Below are positions 44,443-55,464 of a stretch of DNA of 64,000 nt, piece by piece (positions within the stretch are counted from its first letter, which is position 1; each line of letters begins with the position of its first letter). Below the pieces are notes generated by a model. The model was not told the DNA's origin, did not search any database, and saw only the letters and a program-made list of their open reading frames with translations. The stretch is from Serpula lacrymans var. lacrymans S7.9 (lineage: Eukaryota > Basidiomycota > Agaricomycetes > Boletales > Serpulaceae): the NCBI RefSeq assembly GCF_000218685.1, contig NW_006763290.1, positions 2,700,843 through 2,764,842 on the forward strand, written 5' to 3'. The position numbers were made by a program, and so were the translations under genes.

Positions 44443-45376
44443 ATGGATCCTTACATGCTGGAAGACAGTTTTGATGCGGTGTTCCTATCAGCATTTTTTT
44501 GTAATGTGGCAGGCCTTCAGCTTGAGCAAACCACATTAGGATTCTTGTCTCCTTTCTATAACCTACCACCTCCCTTAGATGAGAGTGCAGAGTATACCTT
44601 TGCTGACATCCCCCTTCCCTTTGCTGATGTCCCCCTTTGCTTGGATGCCAACAAAGATGAGAACCTTCCCTTTAGTATTGAACCCTTGGACTATGGTACC
44701 CTCAAGCACAATCCTACCTTTGGTGACACACCACACTCAGAAGAAACCAAAGTTGACATACTGGGATTGATGAGAAGCAACATTGACATTGACAATACCC
44801 CCCACACCAATTAAGGCAATGTTCAAGGAATTGTTATGAGCAACCAAGAGATCACGGCACAGAATAATGCAGTGTCTGCTAGCCATACTAGTACAACTGG
44901 CCGTGCTGCTGTCAATGTACCCCTCCATGGTCTAGACTGGTATTGTATCCGGGAAAATGAATGTTCAAATTATACAATTATAAGAGAAGCTTTGCTGTCA
45001 GTACGTTCAGATGACCTTGTCAGCATCTTCAACCACATTAATGAAGAACAAGCTAATTAGTACCTTGTTGATGCCCTCAGGAGATTGCGGCACAAAAATC
45101 CTGACTTTCCTGATTTCAGTACAGGAAATGCCCCCTTATTGCGGCCCATCCCCTGGACTTCTGCTACAGACCCAAGTGCAAGTTAACAACAATTCAGATG
45201 ATGATATACTTGAAGAAGACGGGTCAACTCTTGCTCCCTCGGCTGTGGACTCAAGTATGGGCTGGCTTGAAATTGGTGGATACCATACCTATGTCCACCG
45301 TACCAGGCGTACCCGCAGGCTTACACACAGTAAGATTTCTCATCATTTTGTACGTGTTAGGTTTGTGAGAGAGTGA
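44443..45376 (+). pseudogene. Hypothetical gene relic with acidic Pro-rich N-terminus
   Basis: From ATG 44,443 a frame reads MDPYMLEDSFDAVFLS, then an acidic Pro/Leu-rich repeat-like part (FADIPLPFADVPLCLDANKD) to a stop at 44,812. Another frame opens at 44,836 (MSNQEITAQNNAVSASHTST ... VPLHGLDWYCIRENECSNYT). It passes one TAG at 45,058 and continues FPDFSTGNAPLLRPIPWTS, and a third part reads MGWLEIGGYHTYVHRTRRTR. These look like pieces of one protein split by introns or damage. I do not recognise it. A large DNA-transposon protein is one possibility. Confidence 0.35.
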
Positions 45377-47539
45377 GTTTACTAATAAATTCAATACATT
45401 TGCTCACAGAATGGATTAATTTCAGCAGCATAGCCAGCCAATTTTACTCAACATAATGGCACGGTCTCGGTTGACACTTTCAACATGGTTGGTCACGACC
45501 AAATAAATACCTCAAACTACGTCAACAATATTCACGTCAATTCTGCCGACAATAATGCAGTCATTATATGCATACTGCCTCTAAAATACTAGCACATGAA
45601 CTGGTGATCAAAGATAGATATCATATGTACATTACTCACAACAAAACAGCCACAAGATATTTCAGAGCTCAATATTAACCTGAGGCCTTTGTTGTCTCCC
45701 AGGCTGGGAGGATCAATCCCAGAGGACAATGCAAGGTTCATTAGTGTGATAAAAGTGGCTATGCGCTGGGCATTCTCTGGTCTGGCTTCTCTTGCACAGG
45801 GTATGCCAAACCTGCAAAATCACTCCTCGCTGCCAACAGAAACAGAAAGCAGCGGAAATCCAACAGTGTCAAAGTATTAAAAAGCTACATATGCACTATA
45901 TGGTTAGTATTTGTGTATAACTCAGGACAAAGCAGGACAAAACTTATGATTAAACAGAGGCTTGTGTGGCGCTTGTTCAAGTCAAAGCTACCATAGTCTA
46001 GCAGAGGACAACATGTGGGAGGGTGATAAGTTGCTGGGGGGATGATACCCGGGACCATTTTCCAGGTGCCCCATCAGACAATGGTACCAAGTCCTCCCAT
46101 TGAATACCATCACAAAACTCACTCTTACTCTTGAGTCTACCAACTCCATTTTTATCATCATCTATCCTTCTTGAAACCACTTTGGGTATTGTCACAAACC
46201 AGGAGTGGTGAGGGACTATGTGAGACATTTCTCCAGAGGTAATGATGATTGTTGTTTTGGTCTTATTGTGTTTTCTATTCCTCCTTGGGGTCAGATTCTG
46301 ATTACTCCACCATATTTGCCTTTTCCTTCTCTTTTTTTGATCCTTGCGTTTCTCTTTTCCCTTCTTCTTTTGATTTTGACCAGCTGACTGAGATGTTTGA
46401 CACTCCAAGATGTTGTGCAATTTGATTTTGTGGTAGTCACACTACTTCTCCTACTATAGCCACCCTATGTTACACTTGGAATGTGCAAGCCTGGTAACAC
46501 GGAGGTTCTAGATGTATAAGTGGTTTCTGATAAGCCCATTTGTGAATGGGTTTGAGACATATTCTGATGATGAGGTTTTGGACTGATAAAGACCAAGTTA
46601 CACTGTTGAAGGTATATCACTGTATACTAGGGATTAGACCTACAGATAAACTTGTTGCTTTTACTTGACATATGGAATTTTCCCATATTTTTTTATGGGA
46701 CAATCCATATTCCTATTATGTGTAATAGGGTGGCAGGGGTCTTTAATAATGAGATTATTAATATCTGATATAAGCTGATGTATTTAATAGCAGATGAGAA
46801 TGTCAATGATGCTATTTGCTCTCAGCCTACTGTGCTATGTTATAAAACAAAAACAAAAAATTGGTGGCTACACTTTCATATGGCTAATTTGAGTATCTAC
46901 AAGTTATACCTGATATTTGTGATGATTTAGGACACTGATACGTAAGCTAGCTCTTAATAAATATGTTAAATTATTAGTATTTTTGCAAGACAAATATATT
47001 GATATACTTATTTCACACAGTTCTTTAGTATCTGCAAACATATTATTTTACTGTTTACCAGGTATAGGTATAGTACTACTGAAGTGCAAATTTCTCCAAA
47101 ACTTTATCATTGGCAAGTATGATACATGAAATATTATCAACAAATATCCTTGAAACCTTATGTAATGCCCTCATAAATCCAGATATTCAAAAGTTGTTAT
47201 TTTCTGTCACTTTACTATAAGTACAGGGTATATATATGAGGATTGAGATGAGGTGGATATTGAAAGTGCCCTCCAATTAGTATATAAGCTCTTGTACTCT
47301 GTTCCCTGGAGTTTGAATATCACTAAGTTCCTCCACCTTTTTACCCAAGTCCCTTTCTATGTTTTCTGGTCCTTCTCTGAAGGACTATTACTCCACCCTA
47401 CACTCATCCTCTACTCTCCCTTTGTTCGCTCCATCAAGTTAGGCACCAAGGTCCGCAGAAGAGCCTAGCACATGAGCTAAGCTAACTCCCAATCTTATAC
47501 TCTGTTCTTTTCCCCATTGAATCTCCATCTTCCAAAAAA
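45377..47539. other. No gene recognised; one repeat-related segment
   Basis: AT-rich and mostly empty. On the minus strand 46,060-46,160 shares a stretch (AAGAGTAAGAGTGAG ... GATGGTATTCAA) with 59,535-59,590, so a repeat family is represented here. The open frame there (45,998-46,420, minus) is Lys/Arg-rich and is probably repeat-derived. Confidence 0.35.
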
Positions 47540-48455
47540 CCCTAAGGTCTGGTGATCTGCCACTATCTTTATTTTATACCCAAATAGTTTCTCTTCTCAT
47601 TTGAGGAGGGCTTCAAGTATAGCCAGTGTCTCCAACTTGAGCACATGGTAGTGGTGCTCGGCATCACATAACTTTTTAGACATGAAGTCTGATGGCCTGC
47701 ATGTCTACCAAGTAGGTCTCTGCCTGTATAGTGCACCAACCCTTAATATGGAGGTGTTGCAGATAACCCATATGGGTTCTTTCATGCTCATGTTGATCAG
47801 TTTATGGATGGGGTATTTACATGCCATATTCTTAATCTGATTAAAGCACCGCTGGTGTACCAGTCTCTACTGAAATGGATGATTAATACTGATATGGAGC
47901 CTGTGTAGGCCAAGACATCAGGCATAAAATGTGCCAGATATTCTGTCAAGCCCAGGAATTTCTGGATATTGTGCATTGTGCATTGTCCTCAAATCCCTGA
48001 TCTTAGACATTCTGTCATGTAGACCCTTATTATCTATTATGTGTCCTAGACAGTCCATGCTTATGGAGTATATGTTACACTTCTCTTTCCTAGAAAGGGG
48101 TGTGCTGTGTATCCCTCAGCTTGTCAAACACTAGTTTGAGATGCTTCTCATGTACTTCTACAGTGATACTGTAGATGAACATGTCAAAAGATTACTCTCA
48201 TCAGGTGTTGGAATATTGCTGAGGTATTGCAGTCACCTTGCTGTATTAAATAACTTATGAATGTCCTATATATCATTGAGAAGGCCATTTTCCAGATGTC
48301 TTCTGGTTCAATTCATATCTGCTCATACTCATTGGGTATATCTGTTAATGAGCAGTATTTTTCTCTCGAGATGTCCATCCTGACCTGGTCTTGATCTGGG
48401 AATGGTGTAATATCTGTTGGGTACTATTGTCTCAATCAGTGCTGTCCAGGCCCAA
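47540..48455 (-). pseudogene. pol: Gypsy-5 fragment: RT and RNase H
   Basis: Read on the minus strand with frame changes: DQVRMDISREKYCSLTDIPN and EYEQ (RT), then YLIQQGDCNTSAIFQHLMRV, EVHEKHLKLVFDKLRD, SISMDCLGHIIDNKGLHDRM and EPIWVICNTSILRVGALY (RNase H), then SKKLCDAEHHYHVLKLETLA, LEALLK and YKIKIVADHQTLG. These follow the RT-RNase H order of an agaricomycete gypsy lineage distinct from gypsy-1 and gypsy-2. Heavily decayed. Confidence 0.7.
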
Positions 48456-48929
48456 GCACCAATCATTATTGGCTTCTCCTCTTGGGGCTCATTATCTTTG
48501 AGAGTAGATTACTATGAAGTTTTGGAAGCCTGGTTTTTGTCAGGCTGCTGTTGTCACTTTGTAGTAGCCATTTTATTGAATACACAATAAAATTCAAAAA
48601 ATGCAAGTTTTCTATTAAAGCTTGAGAGTGTCTCAATATTGATATTATTGCTTCACTCTTTATTATCACACACTTACTCAGTTCACACAGCACTGAACCT
48701 AACCTTAGTTATATTCAATAGTATATAAATAGTTTGTGATTAGATTGTCTTATCTAATCACAAACTTGGACTTCATCTACTGGTAAATGCATGGGAAAAT
48801 TTAGGTCTATGATATAAGCAACAAGATAATATTTGGTACTAGGGGGAATTACACTGTCTAGATGGTGGTGGGGTGGTTTTGCCCTTGCAAAGGGACTCAT
48901 CAGGAGGCTTAACCGCTACCCCAAACATC
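48456..48929. other. No gene recognised; perfect hairpin
   Basis: A perfect hairpin lies at 48,732-48,765 (14-nt arms GTTTGTGATTAGAT / ATCTAATCACAAAC, 6-nt loop). Nothing else can be supported. Confidence 0.4.
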
Positions 48930-49560
48930 CGACATGAATGTGACCAGCTACACTTTTTTGATACAGTTGTCTACCGGAGTCCGGGCACTACACGATGACT
49001 GGTATACCAAGAGTACACTATCTATTTGGGTAAAGGCTATGCAATCCTACAGCCAATCTGCCAATGTTGGGACTCTCTTCCTTTGCTGGTCTTTTATGTC
49101 GTTGGGCACTCTGTGCATGTTCGTAAGTGTATCCCCAAAGTATCAAGGAACAAGCACTCTTTTCTGAAGATAGGAGCAGAGTCCTCTCTCTCTTTGTCAC
49201 TGATTGATCAGCTTGTGAGAGTGTGGTTTATCAATAGTTCTGTCAGGACGTGCCCAGGAATAGCATCCCCATCATAGGGCACTACTTCTGACTAAGGCCT
49301 TAATTAATATACCCAGGCACTGATTAGGTTTGTGATTGGTTAGCAAAAGCCCTGCCATCTGCCTTAACCACTGTGCTGGATGCAGGGAAGCCTGTCCACT
49401 CTCTAACTTGCAATACAAAATGGTAGTGATAGTTGAGAAAACCTATAAAAGTGAAATTTAAGAAGTAAAGCAAGTGAGACCTCTATGCATAAGGCTAAAG
49501 GTGTAATGGGTGTTTTCCAAGACATAGTGAGTGAAGTGGGAGAATAAAACAGTCCCTACA
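48930..49560 (-). mobile_element. Gypsy-6 3' LTR, family C (approximate left end)
   Basis: On the minus strand the LTR starts TGTAGGGACTGTTTTATTC at 49,560, directly after a G-rich purine tract, and shares blocks with the solo LTR at 36,296. The left boundary is uncertain because similarity fades. Confidence 0.55.
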
Positions 49561-50200
49561 TTACCCCCCCCTTTTCTATAAGGGCAAAATTGTCAATCAA
49601 CAGTGATTACATGTGGGGCTGCAAAATGCTTACAGTGAAAAGTGGAAATGAGGGAAGGGGAATTCATCAAATGATGATTAGGTTCCCATGTCCTTTTTGT
49701 ATTCAGGTATCCCTTTCAATGGATGAAATAGTCTACCTTGGTACCTTTGAGCTTTGCATGGTGAGAAACTATGATTTCTTTGGCTTCATATTTGATGGCA
49801 CTATCTACTTGGATTGGAGGAGGTGTTAAGGTACAAGGTTTATTGAAAAATTCCAGCTTGTGATATGGTGACAGTAGAATTTTGTTGAATATGGGATAGG
49901 TTTCCTACAATAACCTAGGGACATTAAGAAGATAAGCAGATAGCCTGACTTTTGCTTTGATGGTAAAAGGGCCAAATCACTATCACTTATTGTCAAGTTT
50001 TTCCATCAGTCAGTTGGTGGAGGTATGTGTGCCTTCTAACCACATCTTATCACTCTTTCCATACTCACATGCTTCTGTTTGCTTCTGGTCATAATACTTC
50101 TTGAGATTTTGAATAGCAGCAAGAGGTGAAATAACATGTAGACCATGTAAAGTGTATTGTTCACGCTGCCATTTCACATTGCAAACTGTTTCTTCTCATG
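49561..50200 (-). pseudogene. pol: Gypsy-6 fragment: integrase C-terminus and chromodomain
   Basis: Minus-strand readings are LQNLKKYYDQKQTEACEYGK and SDKMWLEGTHTSTN, then KLDNK, FGPFTIKAKVRLSAYLLNVP, YPIFNKILLSPYHKLEF and a chromodomain (YEAKEIIVSHHAKLKGTKVD, KGYLNTKRTWEP). They are followed by a polypurine tract and the family C LTR, giving a coherent 3' end. It lies upstream of gypsy-5 RT on the same strand, so the two are separate elements. Confidence 0.72.
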
Positions 50201-50232
50201 CCTAATGCAGGGATGAAAAAATGGAGACAGGA

Positions 50233-50620
50233 GCTGCTATCAAATTGATGGCTGCTTCAGGCTTGAAACATGGACCTTGTGCTGTCAAAATGATTTGCAA
50301 GTGATGCACAATGTTTGCACTGCCGTTTTGCAGCACAAATGGCTCCCTCTTTTTTATGATGGTGCAAAGATAAAGTAAGGGTACAGGTGCAGGCTGAGGC
50401 AGCCACCATAAGATAGACAGCTGCTTCAGCCTCAAAGCAGGTAACCTGCACTGTCAAAACAACATGGAAATAATTGTTATGCTATTCGCATTGCCATTTT
50501 ACAATGCATGTGACACCTTTTCTGGCATGGCAGTGCAGAGAGGGAGTGCAGGCAGATGGTGAGGCAGCAGTTGAATTGACAGCTGCCTTGGCCTCAATAT
50601 AGCAGTGATGTGAGCAGTTC
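50233..50620. repeat. Tandem duplication, ~166-bp unit
   Basis: Three starts at 50,233, 50,399 and 50,564 share GCTGC..T..CAGCTGC-type sequence and, later in the unit, TGCACTGTCAAAA and a CATTGCC.TTT.CA block. About 2.3 diverged copies; no ORF shared between units. Confidence 0.55.
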
Positions 50621-51326
50621 AGTCAGCATGGACAGGATGTGCACCCAATGTGCAGCCTCACTCCCTGACTGGGGCTTATTGTCAGTGTCTACTCTAATAA
50701 TATGAATATTAAGGAGTAACAGGACTATGATCAGTCCCATTTAGCTAGTAGTGATGTTGTGTCCCCTCCATACAGCTATTGCTGCAAGAATATTTCCAGT
50801 ATAAAAAGGATGTGCAAAATACTGTAAAGGTTTCATTTCAGATCAGACCACAGGTGCACAAAACCTCTGTCTATGGCTGAAATAGCAGTACAAAAGTATA
50901 CAATGTAAATACTAAAATTCTTTCATAATGTTTTGTGTTATGCCAAACATCCCAGCCCATCACAAATCACCCCAAACATCGGAACAAAAATTCAAGCCCA
51001 TTTTACTTATTGTCCCAGATGCCAAGTGGATGCTGGGCCATTTTCTTGGGCACCTGATCTGTCTGATAGATGATAGTAAGAGGGCCTTGCTGACCGGCGT
51101 TATAGCCTTGGGTGACATCAACAGCTCCTCAGACCGGAGTCCTTTGTTGAATTGATAGCAAGTTTGGGGTTTTAATGGTAGTACAGAGTTGTTTAGTATG
51201 GAAGGCATGTTATATACAGATTTGTAGAGTTGCAATCTTTGCTCTGAACACAAAGCTCCTTTATCTACATCTATGCCAATACATGCTAGGCACAAAACTG
51301 ATCAAAGTTTTGTTCCTGGACCCATA
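50621..51326. other. No gene recognised
   Basis: Nothing that I can support in this stretch. Confidence 0.3.
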
Positions 51327-51614
51327 CACACTAAGCATAACTGATTTTTGTCACACCCAAAATTGATGAAAAAGCCTGAAAGGAGTTAAGATATTTGATT
51401 GTATCTTGGACCTACAAGATTTTGTCAGAACACCATACTTTTGTTGACATATTTCCATTGATACTATGTTTGTATGGAAATATAAAATTATGTCAACAAA
51501 AATACAGTATTCTGACAAAATCTTGTAGGTCCAAAAATACAATCAAATATTTTAACTACTTTCAGGTTTTTTCATCAATTTTTGATGTGACAAAAGTTGG
51601 TTATACTTGGTGTG
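51327..51614. mobile_element. Palindromic MITE, CAAGTATAACC family (copy 2)
   Basis: 288 bp; ends CACACTAAGCATAAC / GTTATACTTGGTGTG, with inner arms GACCTACAAGATTTTGTCAG / CTGACAAAATCTTGTAGGTC (perfect 20-nt pairing). ATA stands on both sides (51,324-51,326 and 51,615-51,617). It is the same family as 9,705-9,980. Confidence 0.78.
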
Positions 51615-51759
51615 ATAGTCTTTCCAGGAGCTTTTATACCCTTTCTGGATAGAAACACATGACCAGCTGTTGTTGTGATTATGTGTGCTTCTTTTTTGGT
51701 GTTCCATTGGTTCCTGGACTTGTAGTCTTTCCAAAAACTTTTATACCCTTTGGATAGAA
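51615..51759. repeat. Short direct duplication
   Basis: TAGTCTTTCCA followed by CTTTTATACCCTTT and GGATAGAA occurs at 51,616-51,654 and again at 51,723-51,759. Confidence 0.6.
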
Positions 51760-51814
51760 CTGCCATTCACTATTTCCTGTGCATTTACTCTTCTATTCCT
51801 TAGATTGTTGAATG

Positions 51815-52310
51815 TGACTGCAGGGGAGGTGATAACCCATTTCAGGCAGCCAAAAAATTGGGGCTCTTAGCTTGATCATCCTCACCAAAAGGTTGGGGCT
51901 AAGATCCCTCTTTTCAAAGTCTACCTATAGCCATTAGGGACTGACAAAACCAGATAAACCTGGTATCTGCCAAAGCAGCTATTGTTCTCTATGGAGCATA
52001 GCCACCACTCCATGGAGTAACCATTGTTCTCCTAGGAGCACAATTGTACTCCTAGGAGTCATTATACTGTAGCGAGTAGCACCTCCGACTATAAGTAGTA
52101 GGGGGTTTAGTATAGGAATGCCTCAGTCGTTTCTATAGCCTCTCGGGCAGCGGCTGAGGTATATTACATTACATTTATTAGAGATCACCTTAAACTAACA
52201 TGAATTGTAGTTTCACTTAGTTTTATTAGGGACCAGACCTATTTGACATGGGACAGTCCCATCTATTTACATAGGTCCTGTCCCTATACATAGGAATATC
52301 CCTTTATATG
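51815..52310 (-). repeat. Dispersed repeat copy, interrupted by a small element
   Basis: 51,815-51,941 and 52,225-52,310 together match, in reverse orientation, one continuous stretch at 58,795-58,990 (AGGCAGCCAAAAAATTGGGG; GACCAGACCTATTTGACATG). The match is broken only by the insertion at 51,942-52,224. Confidence 0.75.
51942..52224. mobile_element. Small non-autonomous insertion with 9-bp duplication
   Basis: 283 bp flanked by ATTAGGGAC (51,933-51,941 and 52,225-52,233). The uninterrupted copy at 58,879-58,887 has this site once. Subterminal sequences pair loosely (AAAACCAGATAAAC / GTTTCACTTAGTTTT). An 8-9 bp duplication fits hAT-like transposition. It contains a hairpin around CTCCTAGGAG. 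Confidence 0.7.
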
Positions 52311-52866
52311 GTGTGTTATCTGTAATCACTTATTTTATTTTCTCATAATCATATCCCAAAAACACACCTACTCTATTATCTTTACATTTTGTAATTCTCA
52401 TTAGCACACATAATCTAATAATATTTTGTCCCACCATCTTTCTGTGAAAGCTGTGGGAAATAGTTGATGAAAGCAAGATTAGTCCAGCAGGTGATACTGC
52501 CTTAACAAACTGGATAAATGCAACATGAATAAATTTACTTATATCTGGTTTCTAGTAGATCTTGGATAACTTGAATTTCATTGACAATAAGAAATTAGGC
52601 CATATAACTATCTCTTATCTAAAGGCAGAATATGGTAAACTACCTAAATAACTTTTCAACAAGTTTTTGACATTTAGTCTTGTTACTTGGTGGATACATA
52701 AACATATTTCACCTATATTGCCTTGTTTGTTTTTCTCTACTTGTTAACTCATCAGTTAAAATCCAACACTATTTTGAATTTTATCCCAAGTGAAGAAAGA
52801 GCCTATGTCATACCATGTATTAAATTATATATTCTCCCACATGTATAGAATAATATCTTATCCAAT
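52311..52866. other. No gene recognised
   Basis: AT-rich; nothing that I can support. Confidence 0.3.
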
Positions 52867-52867
52867 A

Positions 52868-53006
52868 TCACTGTGGGGATCGACTTATATAAGCCCAGCT
52901 TATATGCTGAAAATATTCAATTTTAGCTTTTTTCAGCCAATCAAAACACAGATATCCAATATCTTCAGCATATAAGCTGAGCTCATATAAGTCAATCCCT
53001 GCAGTG
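52868..53006. mobile_element. Small TA-flanked MITE
   Basis: 139 bp with inverted ends (CACTGTGGGGATCGACTTAT / its near complement ending ATCCCTGCAGTG) and inner pairing AGCTTATATGCTGAA / TTCAGCATATAAGCT. TA lies at 52,866-52,867 and 53,007-53,008, as for Tc1/mariner-type mobilisation. Confidence 0.65.
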
Positions 53007-53540
53007 TATGTACTTAAGTCCCATCTTATATATGTTTAGGTCTAGAATAAAGCCTTATGAGGTGATATGTTTGAGGTACTGATTATGAGACCATATTACC
53101 TAGGCAGAGTTCATATTGTTAGGGAGGACTATGGAGGGCACCATTGTGTAGTTAGAATATCATATTTTCAATTGGGGGGAACCATAGAAAAATCCTACGT
53201 GGCTTTGGAAGATCTGAATATGCTCAGCAAAAGTTATACAACCATACAGCCACATAAAATCAAAATTTCATTAATTATCCCTTTCCCAAGATTTCCAAGC
53301 CAACTAAGCATATAAGTGACAAATAAGAGAGTTATTTATTGCATATATGAGTGTCTTAGTATCAAACTAGTCTAATATATACTAATATCTGGGATGTGAC
53401 CTACATAACTACCCCATATACACAGCTAAATCCACTTGGGACAACTTCAATAAGCCTAACTTGAAATGGCCTGTCCCATATTAGATTTTAGCATGTGACC
53501 TCTAAGTGTCACCTGACCACAGGGAGTGCATGAAAGCAAA
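53007..53540. other. No gene recognised; single minisatellite-like unit
   Basis: At about 53,020-53,045 there is one unit-like stretch (GTCCCATCTTATATATGTTT then AGGTCTAG) resembling the 22-bp repeat at 58,320. No gene is seen. Confidence 0.35.
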
Positions 53541-53614
53541 GTGGACCAGCTGGGGATTGAGCTTAGGACCTCTACCTATATATAATGATACTCTACCAAC
53601 TGAGCTACCAGCCT
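53541..53614 (-). tRNA. tRNA-like sequence, degenerate
   Basis: On the minus strand there is a very good A box (TAGCTCAGTTGGTAGAG, 53,607-53,591) and, 27 nt on, a B-box-like GCTCAATCCC. The acceptor, anticodon and T stems pair poorly, and the anticodon loop region is an AT run. It is therefore a decayed tRNA or the head of a tRNA-derived SINE. The isotype cannot be assigned. Confidence 0.4.
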
Positions 53615-53933
53615 TTGTTCAATACCAACTCAGGATGTATGTTGTCTAACAAGGCTAATAGGATTTGACCTTGACTATTCTAATATCCCAACCTTTACTT
53701 GTCAGCTTTGATCATCTATTAAAGTCCAATGGCTTAGCACTTGGGAGCTAATAGGCACTAATAGTGAGTGAAAAATGAGGATTTTAGCAATGACAAAGAT
53801 GCTGGTGGAGAACAAAGAACTTATCTGAGTGAGAACATTTTGCAGATGACTAATAGTTTCATCAACCTGACTGGCAAGAGAAGTAGCATAAGCAAAAAAA
53901 GTGCTGTCCTAGTTTGAAATCAGTGATAAGTTA
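53615..53933. other. No gene recognised
   Basis: Nothing that I can support up to the TA at 53,932 that flanks the next transposon. Confidence 0.3.
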
Positions 53934-54016
53934 CAGCTGATTTGGAAAACGTTGGCTGTGCCAACTTTGTCTCTTGCATCTGTTCTAGCTTAGTAATATG
54001 ATCTGAATTCCAAAAA
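53934..54016 (+). repeat. Left terminal inverted repeat of the IS630/Tc1-like transposon
   Basis: 83 bp beginning CAGCTGATTTGGAAAACG and ending GAATTCCAAAAA. About eight mismatches to the right repeat, mostly transitions. Confidence 0.88.
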
Positions 54017-54149
54017 AAAAATTAAGGTGGAATCTCTAGTATGTACTATAGCGTGCTGCAGCCTGCAGTCTAGCATGTTCTTTGTAGTATAAAGTCCCTA
54101 CTCTTTGCTAATGAGAATCTCATCACATTGTTAGGTGCTGCCACTGCCA

Positions 54150-55409
54150 CTCTTTAGAAATGATTCCTTACACTCAAAAACAAAGCTCCCTGCTGCCGCC
54201 ATGTCATGATCTTGCTCCAAGGTTGTAAGTGCCATTTTACCCTTCTCGTTTTGTGAATTATTGACTTACAAGTGATCCTAACACCATCCCTCCTATCTCT
54301 ATCCTCCAAGATATGCCCAACAGTTAGGATAGCCTGGATGAGGCCAATATTCAAGCCATTTACTCACTATATCCGCTGGTGCATAGGCCACCAATCAAAC
54401 CCGCTGTTCTGCCAATCAAACTGGCCATTCTCATCCCTCTACCCCCTGCTCCTGCTCCAGCCCCTGTTCGTTGCACAGGCCACTCAGATTGAAGGCAAGG
54501 ATGAGTATGATTAGGAAGTTGAGGGTGGACTAACTACAGAAAAGGTGATTATAGTCTGGTGTACTAGTTTAGCATACTCATCACAATGTTTCAGCGGAAG
54601 CTAGACAACAAACTAGAGGATTTAGCTAGTAAAATACTGAACAAATAAAAGCCTGGCTTGTGCATTATGCATAAGAGCATCACATGTTTCCACCACTGGG
54701 CCAGTGACCTACATTTTGAACTGACACACCCCCACTGTATGGTTTGGGCCGCTGCTATATTGACAGGTGATGTTACACTTGAAAAAATCCCTACTGGATC
54801 ACTGTTGTTCAAAGCAAAACAAGTGTTGAAGGTACATACCTTGACAGAAAAGAGGCCCCCCCATCTCCTGCTGCAAAAGCCACCACCGCACAACTCTCAT
54901 CCTCAATGAAATTTCCCTACTTCAATCCATCTGCTAATCCTCTTGCATTTTCTCTATTTGTTGGTTACAACCCTCTAACCGCTTTTCCAATGGGATTTGG
55001 TATGCCAATGGGTGGAATGTGTGTGGGAATGAGTGTGGGAATGGGTGCAGGAATGTGCATTAGTCCAGGAATGAGTATGGGCATGGGTATGCATGGTGTA
55101 GAGTCACATTTTGTCAGATTCAGCCCACAAAAAGAAAAAATTGAAGAAACGAACCATTTGTCATCCCCGCTAATCAAATTTTGCAGCCTCTCGTTGTTTT
55201 ATGAGCTGTATAAGCTTGGTGAAGATGTCAAAAGTAGCTTGAATTGGTTGGGTTTCATGGTGGGAGACAATCTGGAGGCTGTTACAGAACAACAGCATAG
55301 GGAAGTGGGATTCAAGCCTCTCGCATGGGCTCGTGTTTTGAAGGCCTACCATAGATATAAGAAAGATCACCATATATTTAGTCTTACATACACTCATTTA
55401 CACCCGTAA
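54150..55409 (+). pseudogene. Second gene of the transposon: Pro/Gly-Met-rich protein with SAM-like end
   Basis: A possible start at about 54,160 (MIPYTQKQSSLLPPCHDLAP) is followed by a Pro/Ala-rich exon (LPPAPAPAPVRC), an acidic piece (EGKDEYD, EVEGGLTTEK), an intron candidate (GTGATTAT..TTTCAG, about 54,545-54,593) and LDNKLEDLASKILNK. Then comes a conserved-looking block HWASDLHFELTHPHCMVWAA, a Gly-Met repeat (MGGMCVGMSVGMGAGMCISP) and a C-terminal SAM-like module (FYELYKLGEDVKSSLNWLGF, then GFKPLAWARVLKAYHRYKKD) to 55,409. Stops at about 54,346, 54,511 and 54,646 and frame changes mark decay. SAM-like modules often bind protein or RNA; the role here is unknown. Confidence 0.5.
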
Positions 55410-55464
55410 TCAGACAATACAACATTGTTTTGTGCATTTTTACACAGAAAATGGCCAACATACA

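Noticed and set aside
47540..50200. One single gypsy element covering both fragments
   Set aside because: On the minus strand the integrase/chromodomain and LTR lie upstream of the RT fragment, the reverse of gypsy order, so two elements are needed.
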